Positions 36,101-43,659 of a stretch of DNA of 64,000 nucleotides are shown here, piece by piece (within the stretch, counting starts at the first letter, position 1; each line of letters starts with the position of its first letter). The DNA is from Bacteroidota bacterium (GTDB taxonomy: Bacteria > Bacteroidota > Bacteroidia > Chitinophagales > Chitinophagaceae). Made by a program: the position numbers and the translations under genes. The notes beneath the pieces are model-generated. The model searched no databases. It saw only the letters and a list, made by a program, of their open reading frames with translations, and was not told the origin of the DNA. Location: assembly GCA_013286305.1 (NCBI GenBank), contig JABDFW010000002.1, positions 1 to 64,000 of the forward strand, written 5' to 3'.

Positions 36101-36336
36101 ACCGAAGTATCCCTTACCGAGCTTGTGTCTGTAACCTGTTGTATGGGGCCGCCTGCAACAACACCGTTCGTAAATTTTGCCGAGCCCGGCAACAGGGGCA
36201 TGTAATAGTTATAATTTGTATTGCCAACCTTGCTGCTGCCGGAAAAGCCAGACAGGCTCTGGCTTTTAGCCAACGTTACAAGGAGCAGCATGCCCGCTGT
36301 TAAAGCATATTTATAAATTGTATAGATTGTGTGCAT
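27112..36336 (-). CDS. Giant T9SS-secreted multidomain surface protein, 3074 residues
   Basis: A signal peptide (1-26, ending LAKSQ) opens the protein. A beta-rich N-terminal region runs to about residue 400. A long alpha-helical region (about 440-1010) contains hydrophobic stretches around 590-690 and heptad-like helices (QISNQIQSLSDAQVALAHRL). IPT/TIG domains start near 1272, 1352, 1702 and 2162. Three Ig-like repeats (about 1435-1690) and seven more (about 2239-2885) share the core PVYQWYKNN-VGTN-TY-D-LNNGDSVWC. FG-GAP-like propeller repeats (about 1785-2160; GNTALVGAP, GSVAVVGGPGD) lie between them. A PKD-like domain and a type A T9SS sorting domain (about 2985-3074) close the protein. 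It should be exported by T9SS and attached to or released from the surface, likely as an adhesin. It is the last gene of a four-gene operon. Confidence 0.9.
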   Translation of the reverse strand: MHTIYTIYKYALTAGMLLLVTLAKSQSLSGFSGSSKVGNTNYNYYMPLLPGSAKFTNGVVAGGPIQQVTDTSSVRDTSVAIFDLDSIPPQTVIYNTPCQFYLKSSSLAAAHKAVTGYKYYVTAGKPSGTVQVNRLQLFSYITSTDTLDFEMSFALYTASGDTVKSKNSVHFRIVAALQPELIAYGVPGALQLPSITDKEFTVQTIDSTATPVSNFNFVPSQRLRTVNYSGVNVAIQAGGSSHLDLLNNQLNLDTLNLYADTLTIQGQFTFPQTTVNIYAKVLNFVDVNGMSSYISTVPLQGPANGLPGNPGGNIYLNVLSINANPGIHFILNGGNGEPAVDTLHHPGPGGKGGNLYSNVDASSYYVSNGGFSGNMSFDPTVPYNAAPGTYNALANNAAAWMHPNFMYQLVNYYNECFFNGDTVLCAQKFRDYTNWLNYYMANNQLNVLDTFTAMQVQQLVGQMSSVLYKISNHVDYYGNPTGWVPMLSFEVEASAYQNEAANALNMLYLDELIQNANTTLAQRQGAFQVYTDSTESLITRDDATYHDLMYNQLPQIDSSISNNQQTTQYLTTRLSAINDQLNTQAQQIYDDRHRSSIFGDILGGVTDLLSVIPSPYTQGAAAIITVGVQELGTNADKNGFQEGSAFAAPITTALKPFISGYLTSQGKGLSDTLSGTAIGIIGALGGNKSASTNSSVANLFTQNQRTVNNIQASVMGVVNMYNNIVSVNSDELGSIKGGLIANDPAIGQISNQIQSLSDAQVALAHRLEQVTAAIIDTKNDVDNNLTSLARFNQASFDAGTAINQNLSVLSNNMRRKAFERLRLYYYYMAKAYQYRTLQPWTGSFVTQGLITNIDSLISASGNSPALSQGQLTGLKSLYTQTLDDIANSVLTYYSSNTPDQGQSVHFNLSAGEIQSLNAGDIVHLNLVERAGILFPSNENVRIDGLSVIKTVTKPYPGQLAQGPQGIVFNYPNESKLRKDGQSYYFNNYNYQTKHPIFWETDVNLADNSLSTNSPTASSTSLLNFLIGNNNNNLQLFSTPAAWADIQLQLKQPINSTAKLDSITVQLNYEYTPTQTGKVNIVLKTLNTWFAPLFYISTPDVFNRSSGEGGYVYRYYNQSSNNTVSVTAPQIYGRYTFVRWADDYGNPITGAGVDTTGKNTIRFTLAHDLSLNTVYQYAGPVLNLPDTVYLGDSLNYKLRLQNTGTGPVYWLLDSNSTWVKYPVKFGINDTTFTLTFDSNPDSVNTRTGVLDVASTETETQHHYIYFVQNKGTGLYINSVVPDTAIKGSLITIKGRSFKTKGVNSVKFGGVAAASFSVVSDSLITAVVGTGATGVVTLGTAKTSVSYGGFVFINAPVLTNFSPATAGRGALVTLTGNYLSTAKSVTFGGKAASSFTIISDSVITAVLGGEVTGSVSVQTIAGTATLAGFTYCSPISPSVSIKSNLTGSQCSSSPVIVTFTATPVNGGANTVYQWYKNSVTVGTNSPTYADGALNNNDTVWCIINSSAPCYAATAAKSNIIVNKVTAPVLPVVTISNNVANPVCPGSKVKFTAKLVNGGTAPVYQWVKNYNVVGTNAGTYFDSTLNTGDSVWCNVTSSAGCVTNNTAVSNSLYITLNSITPQSVSVSSAPSSGVVTFTAVTADPGPSPVYSWYKNNLAVGTNNSVYNDSSSASGDSVWCFVAARGVCVAPNPAKSNVVYNTPVITSIVPLSGPIGSIFTINGSGLDGISSISVGGGSALVLTNTSTQATVLVMPGCNTGQVSLAANLGNVSGINNFTVTTALAPNVQQGPKLRGNGTTGNYNTYEQGYSMALSADGNTALVGAPSISTVYVYTRSNGAWSQQAALVPGVTEAGYSMAGAALALSADGNAAIIGAPYDGANSGSAYIFNRSNGSWSQTADLTGSENNNAQFGISVGMSGDGQTVVVGEPGAGDAWMFNYSGGSWNYNGQFYDYAGNPSGDSYGQAVGISADASTVIVGLPATNYSTGAAAVYYYLQDYGWQTKILTPGDATNNSLQGTSVALNANGSVAVVGGPGDNYNTGAAWLYTSSGGNWPQWGGKLVAGGSTYGSSVGQSVGISADGNTVILGGPNDNNSIGAAWVFSQSNGGWVQQGNKLVGSNINDQEGGGGSGPQQGYSVALSYDGTTAFIGGIADNGATGAAWPFVAGPAIYSFTPVTGGSKDTIMITGNNFSEATYVAFDTVPAASFIVLSNTQIMAVLGAGASGNVIVKTPFGTATDSGFVFCNPVAPSVVIADSVGRDANVVVICKGTKVNFNATATNTGTTPVYQWWKNGLKVGVNSSTYTDSLLNNGDSVYVMVKGGSSCSLVDSANSKAIKFTVNALVAPTVTITDNIGVTAGATAICAGTTVNFTATAINGGSSPVYQWMKNGIAVGTNNSTYTDNQLNNGDSVMAMLTSNAACILANFANSKAVKFTVIANVTPTVNIIDSVGAVANVTTICSGTKVKFKAVATNGGITPVYQWEKNGVNVGTNSAIYTDSLLKNGDSVNVVFTGNAQCGIPGSSTSNAIKFTVNANVTPSVSIISNFPSPICANTKVTFSATAVNGGTPVYHWYKNNAAVSGNTKNYADSLLNNNDSVWCIITSTASCVTTNTAKSNVMVYLVNPKLAPTLKVTINTPTTICAGTSVTFTAAATNTGANPTYQWKKNNVNVGTNSVTYVDADLNNKDSVICVLTITAPCATPASITSAKMKFTVNPIVTPSVSITSNFPSPICAKTKVTFTANPVNAVTPAYQWYQNGKPVGGNTKNYADSLISNNNSIWVIITSSPGCITKDTSKSNVMHYIVYPKLLPTLKVTANTETTICAGTPVTFTAAATGTGTNPIYRWKKNNINVGTDSATYTDATLKNNDSVICVLTITAPCATPTSITSDKLKFTVTSAVPPQPSAIKGLVSVTAGQTNISYAVTSVAGLIYTWTVPAGVTIVSGQGTYKIVVNWGSTSGIISVTEANSCGASTPSQLTVTVPGSVAGYDPKTAFLSDDYIKAYPNPVIGTATIEFNAATANKYEVQVMNQLGQLVMSKSGLTIPGINTVSLDMSRLASTIYYVRLIDKEHGVRIIKLVKAK

Positions 36337-36345
36337 ATAAAAAGG

Positions 36346-37458
36346 TTACAGTTTAATAATATAATTTACTGCTACGTTAACGGGCCGCGTTTCGTAAGGC
36401 GATGCCTTGGGGGTGCCCGATGCATCAAGCGCCGGGCCAACGCCGAAATCGCCCTTGTGTACAAGCACGGTTGCCAATTGGGCAGCCGACACATAACTGC
36501 CTGTGGTAGAGAATACTGCATTGGTACTGCCACCCGGGGTACCAAAAATGACAGAAGGATGCTGGTGCGCCAAAAACGCATCCTGTTCAAAGCTGCCAAC
36601 ATTGGGGCCGGTGTTGCTGCCTGGTGCAGAAGCCACCCTCGCAAGCGACGGCGTTGAATAACTGCCCTGTATGGCGATATCTATGGCCCCTTTCAAAAAA
36701 ACATCGGCCAGGTTTGGTATGTTGAACTTCTGGTTGTTGTCGCTGGTACCCCAGTTAAAAGATATGGCGTTAAAAAGCGGCTGGTACAGCGGGTTTGTGT
36801 TGTCCAACTCCCGGCCGTCGCATAACAGCCAGCCCGTTGGTATTTGGCTTGTATCACCGGCAAACGGTATAACAACCCCGGGTGGCATGCTTTGTGTTGC
36901 GGCAATTGTGCCAGCCACCTTTGCATAGGGGGCTGCGGCAAGTGCGTCTTTAATAAAAGTTTGGTAAGTATTGGTAGCAGTATTGTACACCTGTATTAAA
37001 ACCCAGTAAGCGGTAGTTGAAAAATTTACCGTGCTAAAGCTCGCAGCCGTGCCGCCGCTTTTTGTACCGTTGCCGATTACGATATTGGTAAAGCCATATG
37101 CATCGGTGGTTATGTTTTGGGTTTCGGCCCACACGGCATCCGTGGTTTGGCTTGTTTGCCCTGGTAGCAGGTAAATTTGCAAGGCAACTGGCGCCCCAGG
37201 CTTGGCACGGCCCACGGAATCTTTTACCAGCAGCGAATATTCAAAACCCATATTGCCGACATTAACCTGCGACGTGGCCGGCGATACCGCCGCCAAAAAC
37301 ATACATGCCATCAAAACGGACGCAGACATTTGCAGCCCGCAGCCGCACGAGCGCAAAAAACGTTGCAGGGAATGCCCGCAGCCTGCTGCCCGGTTGATGA
37401 ATTTTCCGTAAAAAGGGGTATGGCCCGTAATAAGATAATTGGTATTAAATATGCTCAT
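36346..37458 (-). CDS. Secreted phage tail-collar-like protein (third of three)
   Basis: This protein has 370 residues from the ATG at 37458. A hydrophobic export segment lies at about 44-64 (SASVLMACMFLAAVSPATSQ), so the true start could be M44 (37329). A beta domain (about 65-190) resembles the N-terminus of its two paralogues (FEYSLLVKDSVGRAKPGAPV). A tail-collar/microcystin-dependent-protein-like domain follows, with IPTGWLLCDGRELDNTNPLY, FNIPNLADVFLKGA, SFEQDAFLAHQHP and the terminal VNYIIKL. In phages this fold forms fibre tips; outside phages it is found in secreted proteins of uncertain role. The stop is 9 bp before the giant gene's start. Confidence 0.87.
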   Translation of the reverse strand: MSIFNTNYLITGHTPFYGKFINRAAGCGHSLQRFLRSCGCGLQMSASVLMACMFLAAVSPATSQVNVGNMGFEYSLLVKDSVGRAKPGAPVALQIYLLPGQTSQTTDAVWAETQNITTDAYGFTNIVIGNGTKSGGTAASFSTVNFSTTAYWVLIQVYNTATNTYQTFIKDALAAAPYAKVAGTIAATQSMPPGVVIPFAGDTSQIPTGWLLCDGRELDNTNPLYQPLFNAISFNWGTSDNNQKFNIPNLADVFLKGAIDIAIQGSYSTPSLARVASAPGSNTGPNVGSFEQDAFLAHQHPSVIFGTPGGSTNAVFSTTGSYVSAAQLATVLVHKGDFGVGPALDASGTPKASPYETRPVNVAVNYIIKL

Positions 37459-37467
37459 AAAAGCTTA

Positions 37468-38466
37468 TTAGAGTTTTATAATATAATTTACCAAAACATT
37501 CATCGGGTGGTTGTCTGTGCCGTTTGGCCTGGGAGTTTGGGAACCCGGCAAGTTTGACACAGCATAACCAACAGTTGAAGGATGTTGGTAATAGGCGGTA
37601 TTGAACCCAGGGGCGACTCCACCGATGTTTAGAGGTGAGGGGAACAGCCCGGATGCAGTGTCAAAGCCGTAGTTAATGCCGTGCAGGTGATACTGCAGGG
37701 TGGTTTGCTGATAGCTGCCTGCACTGCCCGGAGGCAGGTTGCCTGCGGGCTGGCGGCTGGCTGCGTCAGGGTCGCCAGGCTTGCCGTTGGAGGCACCTCT
37801 TAAAAAAAGATCGTTGGCGCCCGGCACCCTGAAAATATTGCCCTGGCCGCCCCAGGTATATCCAATTGCTTTGAACAGCGGAACGTTGATTGCCACATTA
37901 CCATCCACTTGCTGCCCCTGGCACTCTATCCAGCCTGCGGGTATGTGGTTAAAATCCCCCGCAAAAGCGCAAATAGTGCCCGGCGGCACAGCCTGGGTGC
38001 CTGCAGCCCCTGCTGTTTTTGCGTAAGCCACTGCTTGCAGCGGCTGCTTTGCCAGCGGTTGGTAACTAAGTGAGTTGGTATTGAATACTTCTGCAAGCAG
38101 CCAATAATTGCCCTGGCTAAAGTCAACCTGGGCAAACGCGGCGGCTGTTCCGCCGGCTTTTACCCCGGCGCCAATGGTTGCATTAACAAACCCAAATGCA
38201 TCCGTGGCCGTTTTTTGTATTTCAGCCCAGGGGGCCGAGCTGGCATCACCTGTTTGACCCGTTAAAATGGTAAACCTTATTTGCACAGGTTTTGAGGGCT
38301 GTGCATTGCCGGCTGAGTCGCGCACCAAAGCGGAAAAATTAATACCAAGCGAACTGTTATTTTGCTGGGCGCGCGGCGCAACTGTTGCCCCAAAGGCAAG
38401 AAGTATTAAAAAAAGCAGGCGCGGCGATGTTGATATTATTTTGCGGCAATAATTGTAAGCGTGCAT
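37468..38466 (-). CDS. Secreted phage tail-collar-like protein (second of three)
   Basis: There are 332 residues from the ATG at 38466. The frame is open to 38574 but would overlap the upstream gene by 97 bp, and the signal peptide (MHAYNYCRKIISTSPRLLFL then LILLAFGATVAPRAQQ) starts here. The layout is as in its paralogues: a beta domain with INFSALVRDSAGNAQPSKPV, then a collar-type domain with FAGDFNHIPAGWIECQGQ, FRVPGANDLFLRGA and VNYIIKL at the end. The gap to the upstream gene is 11 bp and to the downstream gene 9 bp. No phage genes surround it, so a host surface role is more likely than a prophage remnant. Confidence 0.87.
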   Translation of the reverse strand: MHAYNYCRKIISTSPRLLFLILLAFGATVAPRAQQNNSSLGINFSALVRDSAGNAQPSKPVQIRFTILTGQTGDASSAPWAEIQKTATDAFGFVNATIGAGVKAGGTAAAFAQVDFSQGNYWLLAEVFNTNSLSYQPLAKQPLQAVAYAKTAGAAGTQAVPPGTICAFAGDFNHIPAGWIECQGQQVDGNVAINVPLFKAIGYTWGGQGNIFRVPGANDLFLRGASNGKPGDPDAASRQPAGNLPPGSAGSYQQTTLQYHLHGINYGFDTASGLFPSPLNIGGVAPGFNTAYYQHPSTVGYAVSNLPGSQTPRPNGTDNHPMNVLVNYIIKL

Positions 38467-38477
38467 ATAAAAAGCTG

Positions 38478-39461
38478 TTAGAGTTTTATAATATAATTTA
38501 CTGAGATGTTGGCTGGCCTTGTTTCGCTGGATGTTTGCGGCTTGGCCAGTTGTTGCGAGGTTGGGCACGAGCAATAGTTGGGATCCGCATAAATGTTAGG
38601 GCCGGCTATCAGTGGCTGCGCTAAATAAGTTTGGCCATTAGTAAACTGGGTAACGAAACCCGCGACATTGTTTGGGTTGTTGGCATGAAATATATAGCCG
38701 TTATAATTATGCTCGTGCGACTGGAATGCATCCATCTGCTTGGAGCCTACCTTGTCGCCTGCAATACCGCCGGTAAAAGGTATGCGCGCATTGGCATCCG
38801 GGTCATTTTTCAGGCCGTTGTTGGCACCCCGTAAAAACATGCCCGCGGTGTTGGGTACATTAAATTTATTGCTGTGGTTGCTGCTGCCCCAGTTGTAACC
38901 AATAACCTTGAACAACGGCAGGTAAAGCGGGTTGGTATTGTCCAGTTCCGTACCGTCGCAAAGCAGCCAGCCTTGCGGTATATTGTTTATGTCGCCGCCA
39001 AAAGCAACCATGGTACCGGTGGTAAATGGCGACGCGACCGACCCCGCGTATTTTGCATAGGGCACGGCCTGCAAAGCTTTTTTCTCAAGCGGTGTATAAG
39101 CGCCACCGGTTGTTATTTCCGACAACAGCCAATACCCCGTGGTGCTAAAATCAACAGCGGCAAAACTGGCGGCTGTTCCGCCTGTTTGTGTGCCCATACC
39201 AATAGTAACATTGGCATAACCATAAGCATCCGTTTGAGTGGTTTGTGTTTCAACCCATGGGGTTCGCAACGGGTCGCCGTTTATCCCGTTAAGCAGGGTA
39301 AACCTCAATTGTACGGTTGTTAACGGCTGCGGTTTGCCCGTATTGTCACGTATTAGCGCGGAATAGGCGAGCCCCATGCTGCTTACGTTTGCCTGTGCAC
39401 AAACACGGTGAATTATAACGCACGACAGTAAAAGCAAAACGGTAGCGTACATTTTTTTCAT
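38478..39461 (-). CDS. Secreted phage tail-collar-like protein (first of three)
   Basis: This 327-residue protein opens the surface operon. It has a signal peptide (1-22, ending HRVCAQ) and a beta domain with LAYSALIRDNTGKPQPLTTV. The collar-type domain reads NNIPQGWLLCDGTELDNTNP, FNVPNTAGMFLRGANNG and KVGSKQMDAFQSHEHNY, and ends VNYIIKL. It is closest in layout to the third paralogue, which shares the CDG-ELDNTNPLY block. The 377-bp region upstream carries several palindromes and is the probable control region of the operon. Confidence 0.88.
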   Translation of the reverse strand: MKKMYATVLLLLSCVIIHRVCAQANVSSMGLAYSALIRDNTGKPQPLTTVQLRFTLLNGINGDPLRTPWVETQTTQTDAYGYANVTIGMGTQTGGTAASFAAVDFSTTGYWLLSEITTGGAYTPLEKKALQAVPYAKYAGSVASPFTTGTMVAFGGDINNIPQGWLLCDGTELDNTNPLYLPLFKVIGYNWGSSNHSNKFNVPNTAGMFLRGANNGLKNDPDANARIPFTGGIAGDKVGSKQMDAFQSHEHNYNGYIFHANNPNNVAGFVTQFTNGQTYLAQPLIAGPNIYADPNYCSCPTSQQLAKPQTSSETRPANISVNYIIKL

Positions 39462-39838
39462 AATGTATATTTTAAAAAGATTGCGTTAAGTAAATAAGGC
39501 GCTGCTTTCAGTAACCGTTAGTACGTGTTTAACCGGTAGTTAATCCGGCTGAAGCAATGTGTTCCCGGTATTTTGCAAAATGATTTGTAAAGCCTCTCAT
39601 TCAGCAGTTGTTTACAAGGGGTGGTGGATAAAGTGTTTCATAATAAATATCTAAATAGGTTTAGCAAACTTGTTTAATTAAACAGGCAAACAAGTTGTAT
39701 GGTGAAGCAGTTGCCGCAGCCAGCTTTGTTTTGGATTATTTTTCCCTGTTTAAATAACAAGCACAAAATTCAACATTGTGTTAACAGTAAACAATACCGT
39801 GATGAGGTGATATGGCAGGAGGTTATAGAGAAGGTTAT
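39462..39838. promoter_or_regulatory. Control region of the collar/giant operon with TGTTTA palindromes
   Basis: This 377-bp gap has no gene. It contains the perfect 14-bp palindrome TGTTTAATTAAACA (39671-39684), nested in a wider AACTTGTTT/AAACAAGTT inverted repeat (39667-39696). A related TGTTTAAATAACA lies at 39746-39758. A perfect TGTTAACA palindrome followed by GTAAACA lies at 39779-39793. These could be binding sites for the response regulator encoded just upstream. I see no exact -7 box close to the ATG at 39461. Confidence 0.5.
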
Positions 39839-40474
39839 TTAGTCAAGGTTATTTTTTATGGCTTTTGCCACGGCTTCTGTCTGGGAATTTACCTGTAGCT
39901 TTTCATATATTTTTTTAATGTGGGTCTTAACTGTTTCTATGCTGATGTGAAGGGAGAAACCGATCATTTTAAAACTGTTTCCGCTTACCAGCGACTTTAA
40001 TATTTCCTTCTCTCTTTCGGTAAGGTTAAAATCATGGTGGGCGGCTTGCTTACCATTGTGCATATACTCCAGTACCATCCTCGCAATGGGTGGTGAAAGG
40101 GGCGCGCCGCCGGCCATTACTTCTTCAATTGCGCCCGACAATTTATTAAATACATTTTTTTTGAGGATATACCCGGAAGCACCGCCGCATATAGCTTCCA
40201 GCACATTTTTATTATCTTCAAACATCGTAAGCATTATTACTTTCACATCGCTGTTTATGGCGCGGATATTCTTTAATCCTTCAATACCATCGCCACCCGC
40301 CATTTCAATATCCATCAATATCACATCGGGTTTGTTAGCCGCCAGTTCTTCGATTACGCGGCTGCAGTTATATGACGTAGAAACGCAAGCATAACCAGGC
40401 GTGCTGTTTATTAGTTGTGCCAGCGCATCCCTAAAATCCTGGTTGTCCTCGTAAACTGCAATTTTTATGTCCAT
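39839..40474 (-). CDS. LuxR/NarL-type response regulator
   Basis: This 211-residue protein has a receiver domain (1-125) with D52-type phosphoacceptor in VILMDIEMAGGDGIEG and the switch segment KVIMLTMFEDNKNV. A GerE/LuxR helix-turn-helix (about 145-208) contains LTEREKEILKSLVSGNSFKM and ISIETVKTHIKKIYEKLQV. It should bind DNA as a dimer once phosphorylated. It follows the sensor kinase gene by 59 bp on the same strand, so the pair form one two-component system. The collar/giant operon lies directly downstream and is the obvious target candidate. Confidence 0.95.
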   Translation of the reverse strand: MDIKIAVYEDNQDFRDALAQLINSTPGYACVSTSYNCSRVIEELAANKPDVILMDIEMAGGDGIEGLKNIRAINSDVKVIMLTMFEDNKNVLEAICGGASGYILKKNVFNKLSGAIEEVMAGGAPLSPPIARMVLEYMHNGKQAAHHDFNLTEREKEILKSLVSGNSFKMIGFSLHISIETVKTHIKKIYEKLQVNSQTEAVAKAIKNNLD

Positions 40475-40533
40475 AAGATTATAAAAAAAAGAAACAAAAA
40501 TACAGTTTGCTTTTTCGCCACCCTATACCTACA

Positions 40534-43479
40534 TCAGGGGATGGGCACGTACAGGCTTATAACCGTCCCTTCTCCTTTTTTGCTGTTTACCGTTAAATCT
40601 GCGCCAATCTTTTTTGCCCTTTCGCGCATATTTATCAGGCCATTTCCGCTTGTTTGTTCACTAACAATAAAACCATGGCCGTTGTCTGTTATTTGCAATA
40701 ACATCTTTTTTGAAATAAGCTTTATTATTACACCCACATGGGTGCACCCGGCATATTTTGCCGCGTTATTTATGGCCTCTTTATAAATAAGGTAAAACTC
40801 CTTGCGCGTTTTCATATCCAATTTAATTTTGACGGTTTTTTCATCTGCCAGAAATGAATATTCTATTTTTTGAGGCTCAAGCATTTCTGCGGCGTATTCC
40901 TTCATCTTCGCCAATACCACGGGCATGGCGTCATTGCGGGTGTTAACTGACCATACAATATCAGATAAAGACTCCATGATGGTTACCGAGCGGTCGCTTA
41001 TCTTTTGCAGCAGTGCTGTGCTCCCTTCTGCATCCGAATCAATTTTTCTCAGCGCCATCCTGCTGTAAATACTAAGGCCGCTTAATGATGAACCAATATC
41101 ATCATGCAGGTCGCTTGCTATGGTGGTGCGCAACATCAACTCCCTTTTTATTTTATTTACCTGCGAACGCCATATAAGGTATATAATGCCTAAAAAGCAC
41201 ATACCCAATGCAACTTTAAAAAGAACGGTTTGATAAAAAGCAGGCTGCACTATAATAGTTTTTGTGAACCATTCGCTGCTGTTAACTGACGATAGAAGCC
41301 TTGCTTCAAGCGTGTAAGTGCCTGGCGGCAATGCATACAGGTTAACTTCCTGGCCGATCTTTAAACGCTGCCATTTTTCATCCAGGCCTTCAATACGAAA
41401 AAGCCCCTCCGTTTGCCCGGGGTTACGGGGCGACGCAAATTTCAATGTAATGTTAACATTATCCGGCTTTAAAATAATATCACCTTTTGTGTATGCAAAC
41501 AAATCGGCCTGTGCGGAGGCGTTTTCGTGGCCACCCGTTTTTATATACGACAGTATCAGCCCATTACCCGTTGCCCCTGCTTTGGCGGCGTAATCTTTGG
41601 CATCAACAAAAATAAGCCCCTTTACCCCGCCTAATATAACCTGCTGCAAGGCGGAGTCGTAAAAGATCGCAGAGTGATTGCATTCCTCCGTGGATAAACC
41701 AGATAAGCTGTCATCCTGTTGCACCGCCAAAGGCTGCATGCCGTTAGATACATTAAAAATGCTGGCGCCGTTGCTGGTGCCTGCTACCAGCAGGTTGTTC
41801 ATCAACGTAAGGGAATACACAAAATTGCCTGTAAGGCCCTCATTAAAACCAACCTGTTGCAATACTTTGCCATCATCATCAATTTTTACGAGGCCATTGC
41901 CATGGGTGCCGAGCCAAATACCTTCGGCAGTTTCCTGCATGCCGTACACACGCAGCAACGCCGTGTCAGGATAAATTTTTCGCAGCCGGTTTTGCTCGTC
42001 CATTTTAAAAAGGCCGCTTTGCCCGGCAACATATAAGTTGCCTCTTATGCGTTTTATTTGCCTTATGGTACCCAACCGGGAATCAACCGCAATTGAATCA
42101 ACGTTCCAGTTGCCATTAACTTGTTGCACCTTGTGTATTACATTGCGGTCCCCGCCCAGCCAATACCCTCCTTCACCATATAGCGCAGTTATAAAAAAAG
42201 CATGTGCCTGCCTGTTGCCGACAAGGGGTGTGAATTTGCCGGAACTGCAATCGTACAGGGCAAAGCCATTGCCGCCTTCAATGGCAAGGATCAGCGTATT
42301 GCTGTCAAGTTGCTTTATGGAGTAAACGACATAGTTGTTTATCAGCCTGATGCTGTCTGCAGAACAGACATAAAAACCTGAGTAAGTGCCAACATACAGG
42401 TTAGTATTAAGCCGGTAAATACTGCGGATGCTTTTGTTGCGAAAAAAAGAAACTGTTTTGGCCTGGTTGGCATATTGGTTTTCGGTGCCGCTATGAATAG
42501 TTATTTCTGCAAGCCCGGCGTCGGTAGATAATAAGAAGCTTTTGATGCCACTTAACTTGAGACTACTCACTATTCTAAATGGCCCCGGAAGTATGCCCAG
42601 CCTTAGTTTGAAAAGCGGTGAGGGCACATATTTTGAGGGGTTGGGCGTGTTATTGCCAATAAATACAAGCTCGTCGTTCACTTTAATGCAACAGGCCACA
42701 GCATTGCCGTCGTATTGGTACAATAGCGCAAGGCTTTGCTTGTTATAAATAACAAACTGGCCATTATTATAACCCACCTCAAGATATGCTGATGTTACCA
42801 GGGCCGAGCTGACAAACGACCGGTGCTGGTTGTTTTCGAAAAAAGCAAGTTTTGCGGCGGGTGCCCATTCTATAGTATTTTTCGCCAGCCTGCCTACGCC
42901 GCTGTTTGTTATTATGTAGATGGTGCCCGTATGGTCTATCACCGCCTGGCTAACCAGCATATCTTTTTCCCAACCTAAATATGAATTGAGGTTAACATAT
43001 TTCTGCAACAATTTGCCGGTTGTAAATTTCCATGCCTGGCCATTGCTGGTAAAAAACAGCAACCCCCCGTCATCGGTTATGTTTATATTGTAAAAATTAC
43101 TTTGTAAATCGTACACATGGCACTCGTCGGTAACCTTGTCGTACACACGCAGCACGCCATTAAGGCAATACAATAAAAACCGCTTGTAACAGTAAAAAAC
43201 GTCAGGCGCGGTGTTTTGGGGCAACCGTAGTTTTTTGTAATCAAACAGTTTTACATCCGTGCCGTCAAAACGCCAAACGCCCTCATTGGTAACAAACCAA
43301 ATAAAACCTTCATCATCACGATCGGCCCCCAATAAATCCCTGTTGAAAGACCCAGGCAGGTCAATTATTCGACCGGTAATATTTTGCGCCTTGCACGGGA
43401 TAAAACTATTAATAGCAATGCACAAAATGCAATGCCGGGCAATCTTTAAAAGTTTATGAAACGTTGCTTTTTTGCCCAT
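40534..43479 (-). CDS. Propeller/Y_Y_Y sensor histidine kinase (HisKA_3)
   Basis: This 981-residue membrane kinase has a signal-like N-terminal hydrophobic segment (about 15-31). A large periplasmic beta-propeller of two-component-regulator type (about 35-660; GFIWFVTNEGVWRFDG, EGIWLGTHGNGLVKI) and a Y_Y_Y domain (about 665-735) follow. One membrane helix lies near 750-770. The dimerisation domain HisKA_3 has the phospho-His in DLHDDIGSSLSGLS near 790, and the HATPase_c domain has AINNAAKYAG near 902 and DNGHGF. Kinases of this layout pair with LuxR-type regulators, as here (39839-40474). The propeller probably senses an extracellular or periplasmic ligand. Confidence 0.94.
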   Translation of the reverse strand: MGKKATFHKLLKIARHCILCIAINSFIPCKAQNITGRIIDLPGSFNRDLLGADRDDEGFIWFVTNEGVWRFDGTDVKLFDYKKLRLPQNTAPDVFYCYKRFLLYCLNGVLRVYDKVTDECHVYDLQSNFYNINITDDGGLLFFTSNGQAWKFTTGKLLQKYVNLNSYLGWEKDMLVSQAVIDHTGTIYIITNSGVGRLAKNTIEWAPAAKLAFFENNQHRSFVSSALVTSAYLEVGYNNGQFVIYNKQSLALLYQYDGNAVACCIKVNDELVFIGNNTPNPSKYVPSPLFKLRLGILPGPFRIVSSLKLSGIKSFLLSTDAGLAEITIHSGTENQYANQAKTVSFFRNKSIRSIYRLNTNLYVGTYSGFYVCSADSIRLINNYVVYSIKQLDSNTLILAIEGGNGFALYDCSSGKFTPLVGNRQAHAFFITALYGEGGYWLGGDRNVIHKVQQVNGNWNVDSIAVDSRLGTIRQIKRIRGNLYVAGQSGLFKMDEQNRLRKIYPDTALLRVYGMQETAEGIWLGTHGNGLVKIDDDGKVLQQVGFNEGLTGNFVYSLTLMNNLLVAGTSNGASIFNVSNGMQPLAVQQDDSLSGLSTEECNHSAIFYDSALQQVILGGVKGLIFVDAKDYAAKAGATGNGLILSYIKTGGHENASAQADLFAYTKGDIILKPDNVNITLKFASPRNPGQTEGLFRIEGLDEKWQRLKIGQEVNLYALPPGTYTLEARLLSSVNSSEWFTKTIIVQPAFYQTVLFKVALGMCFLGIIYLIWRSQVNKIKRELMLRTTIASDLHDDIGSSLSGLSIYSRMALRKIDSDAEGSTALLQKISDRSVTIMESLSDIVWSVNTRNDAMPVVLAKMKEYAAEMLEPQKIEYSFLADEKTVKIKLDMKTRKEFYLIYKEAINNAAKYAGCTHVGVIIKLISKKMLLQITDNGHGFIVSEQTSGNGLINMRERAKKIGADLTVNSKKGEGTVISLYVPIP

Positions 43480-43659
43480 TAAGGATATTTGAGAATGCAG
43501 GCTATGAAATTAGAGAAAAAATGCATGTGATGCAAATAGCAGCTATTTTTAAAATGAGCCAGTGCTGTATTCAAATTGAAATTCCAGGAAAGCAAACTTA
43601 AAGTTACAGTTCACTTTTCTGTGTTATCACCATCTCTGATTTTTTTGAAATGGGAATTA

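Noticed and set aside
36346-39461. Prophage remnant, suggested by tail-collar domains
   Set aside because: All three proteins have bacterial signal peptides and a shared beta domain, and no phage head, tail, lysis or integrase genes are present.
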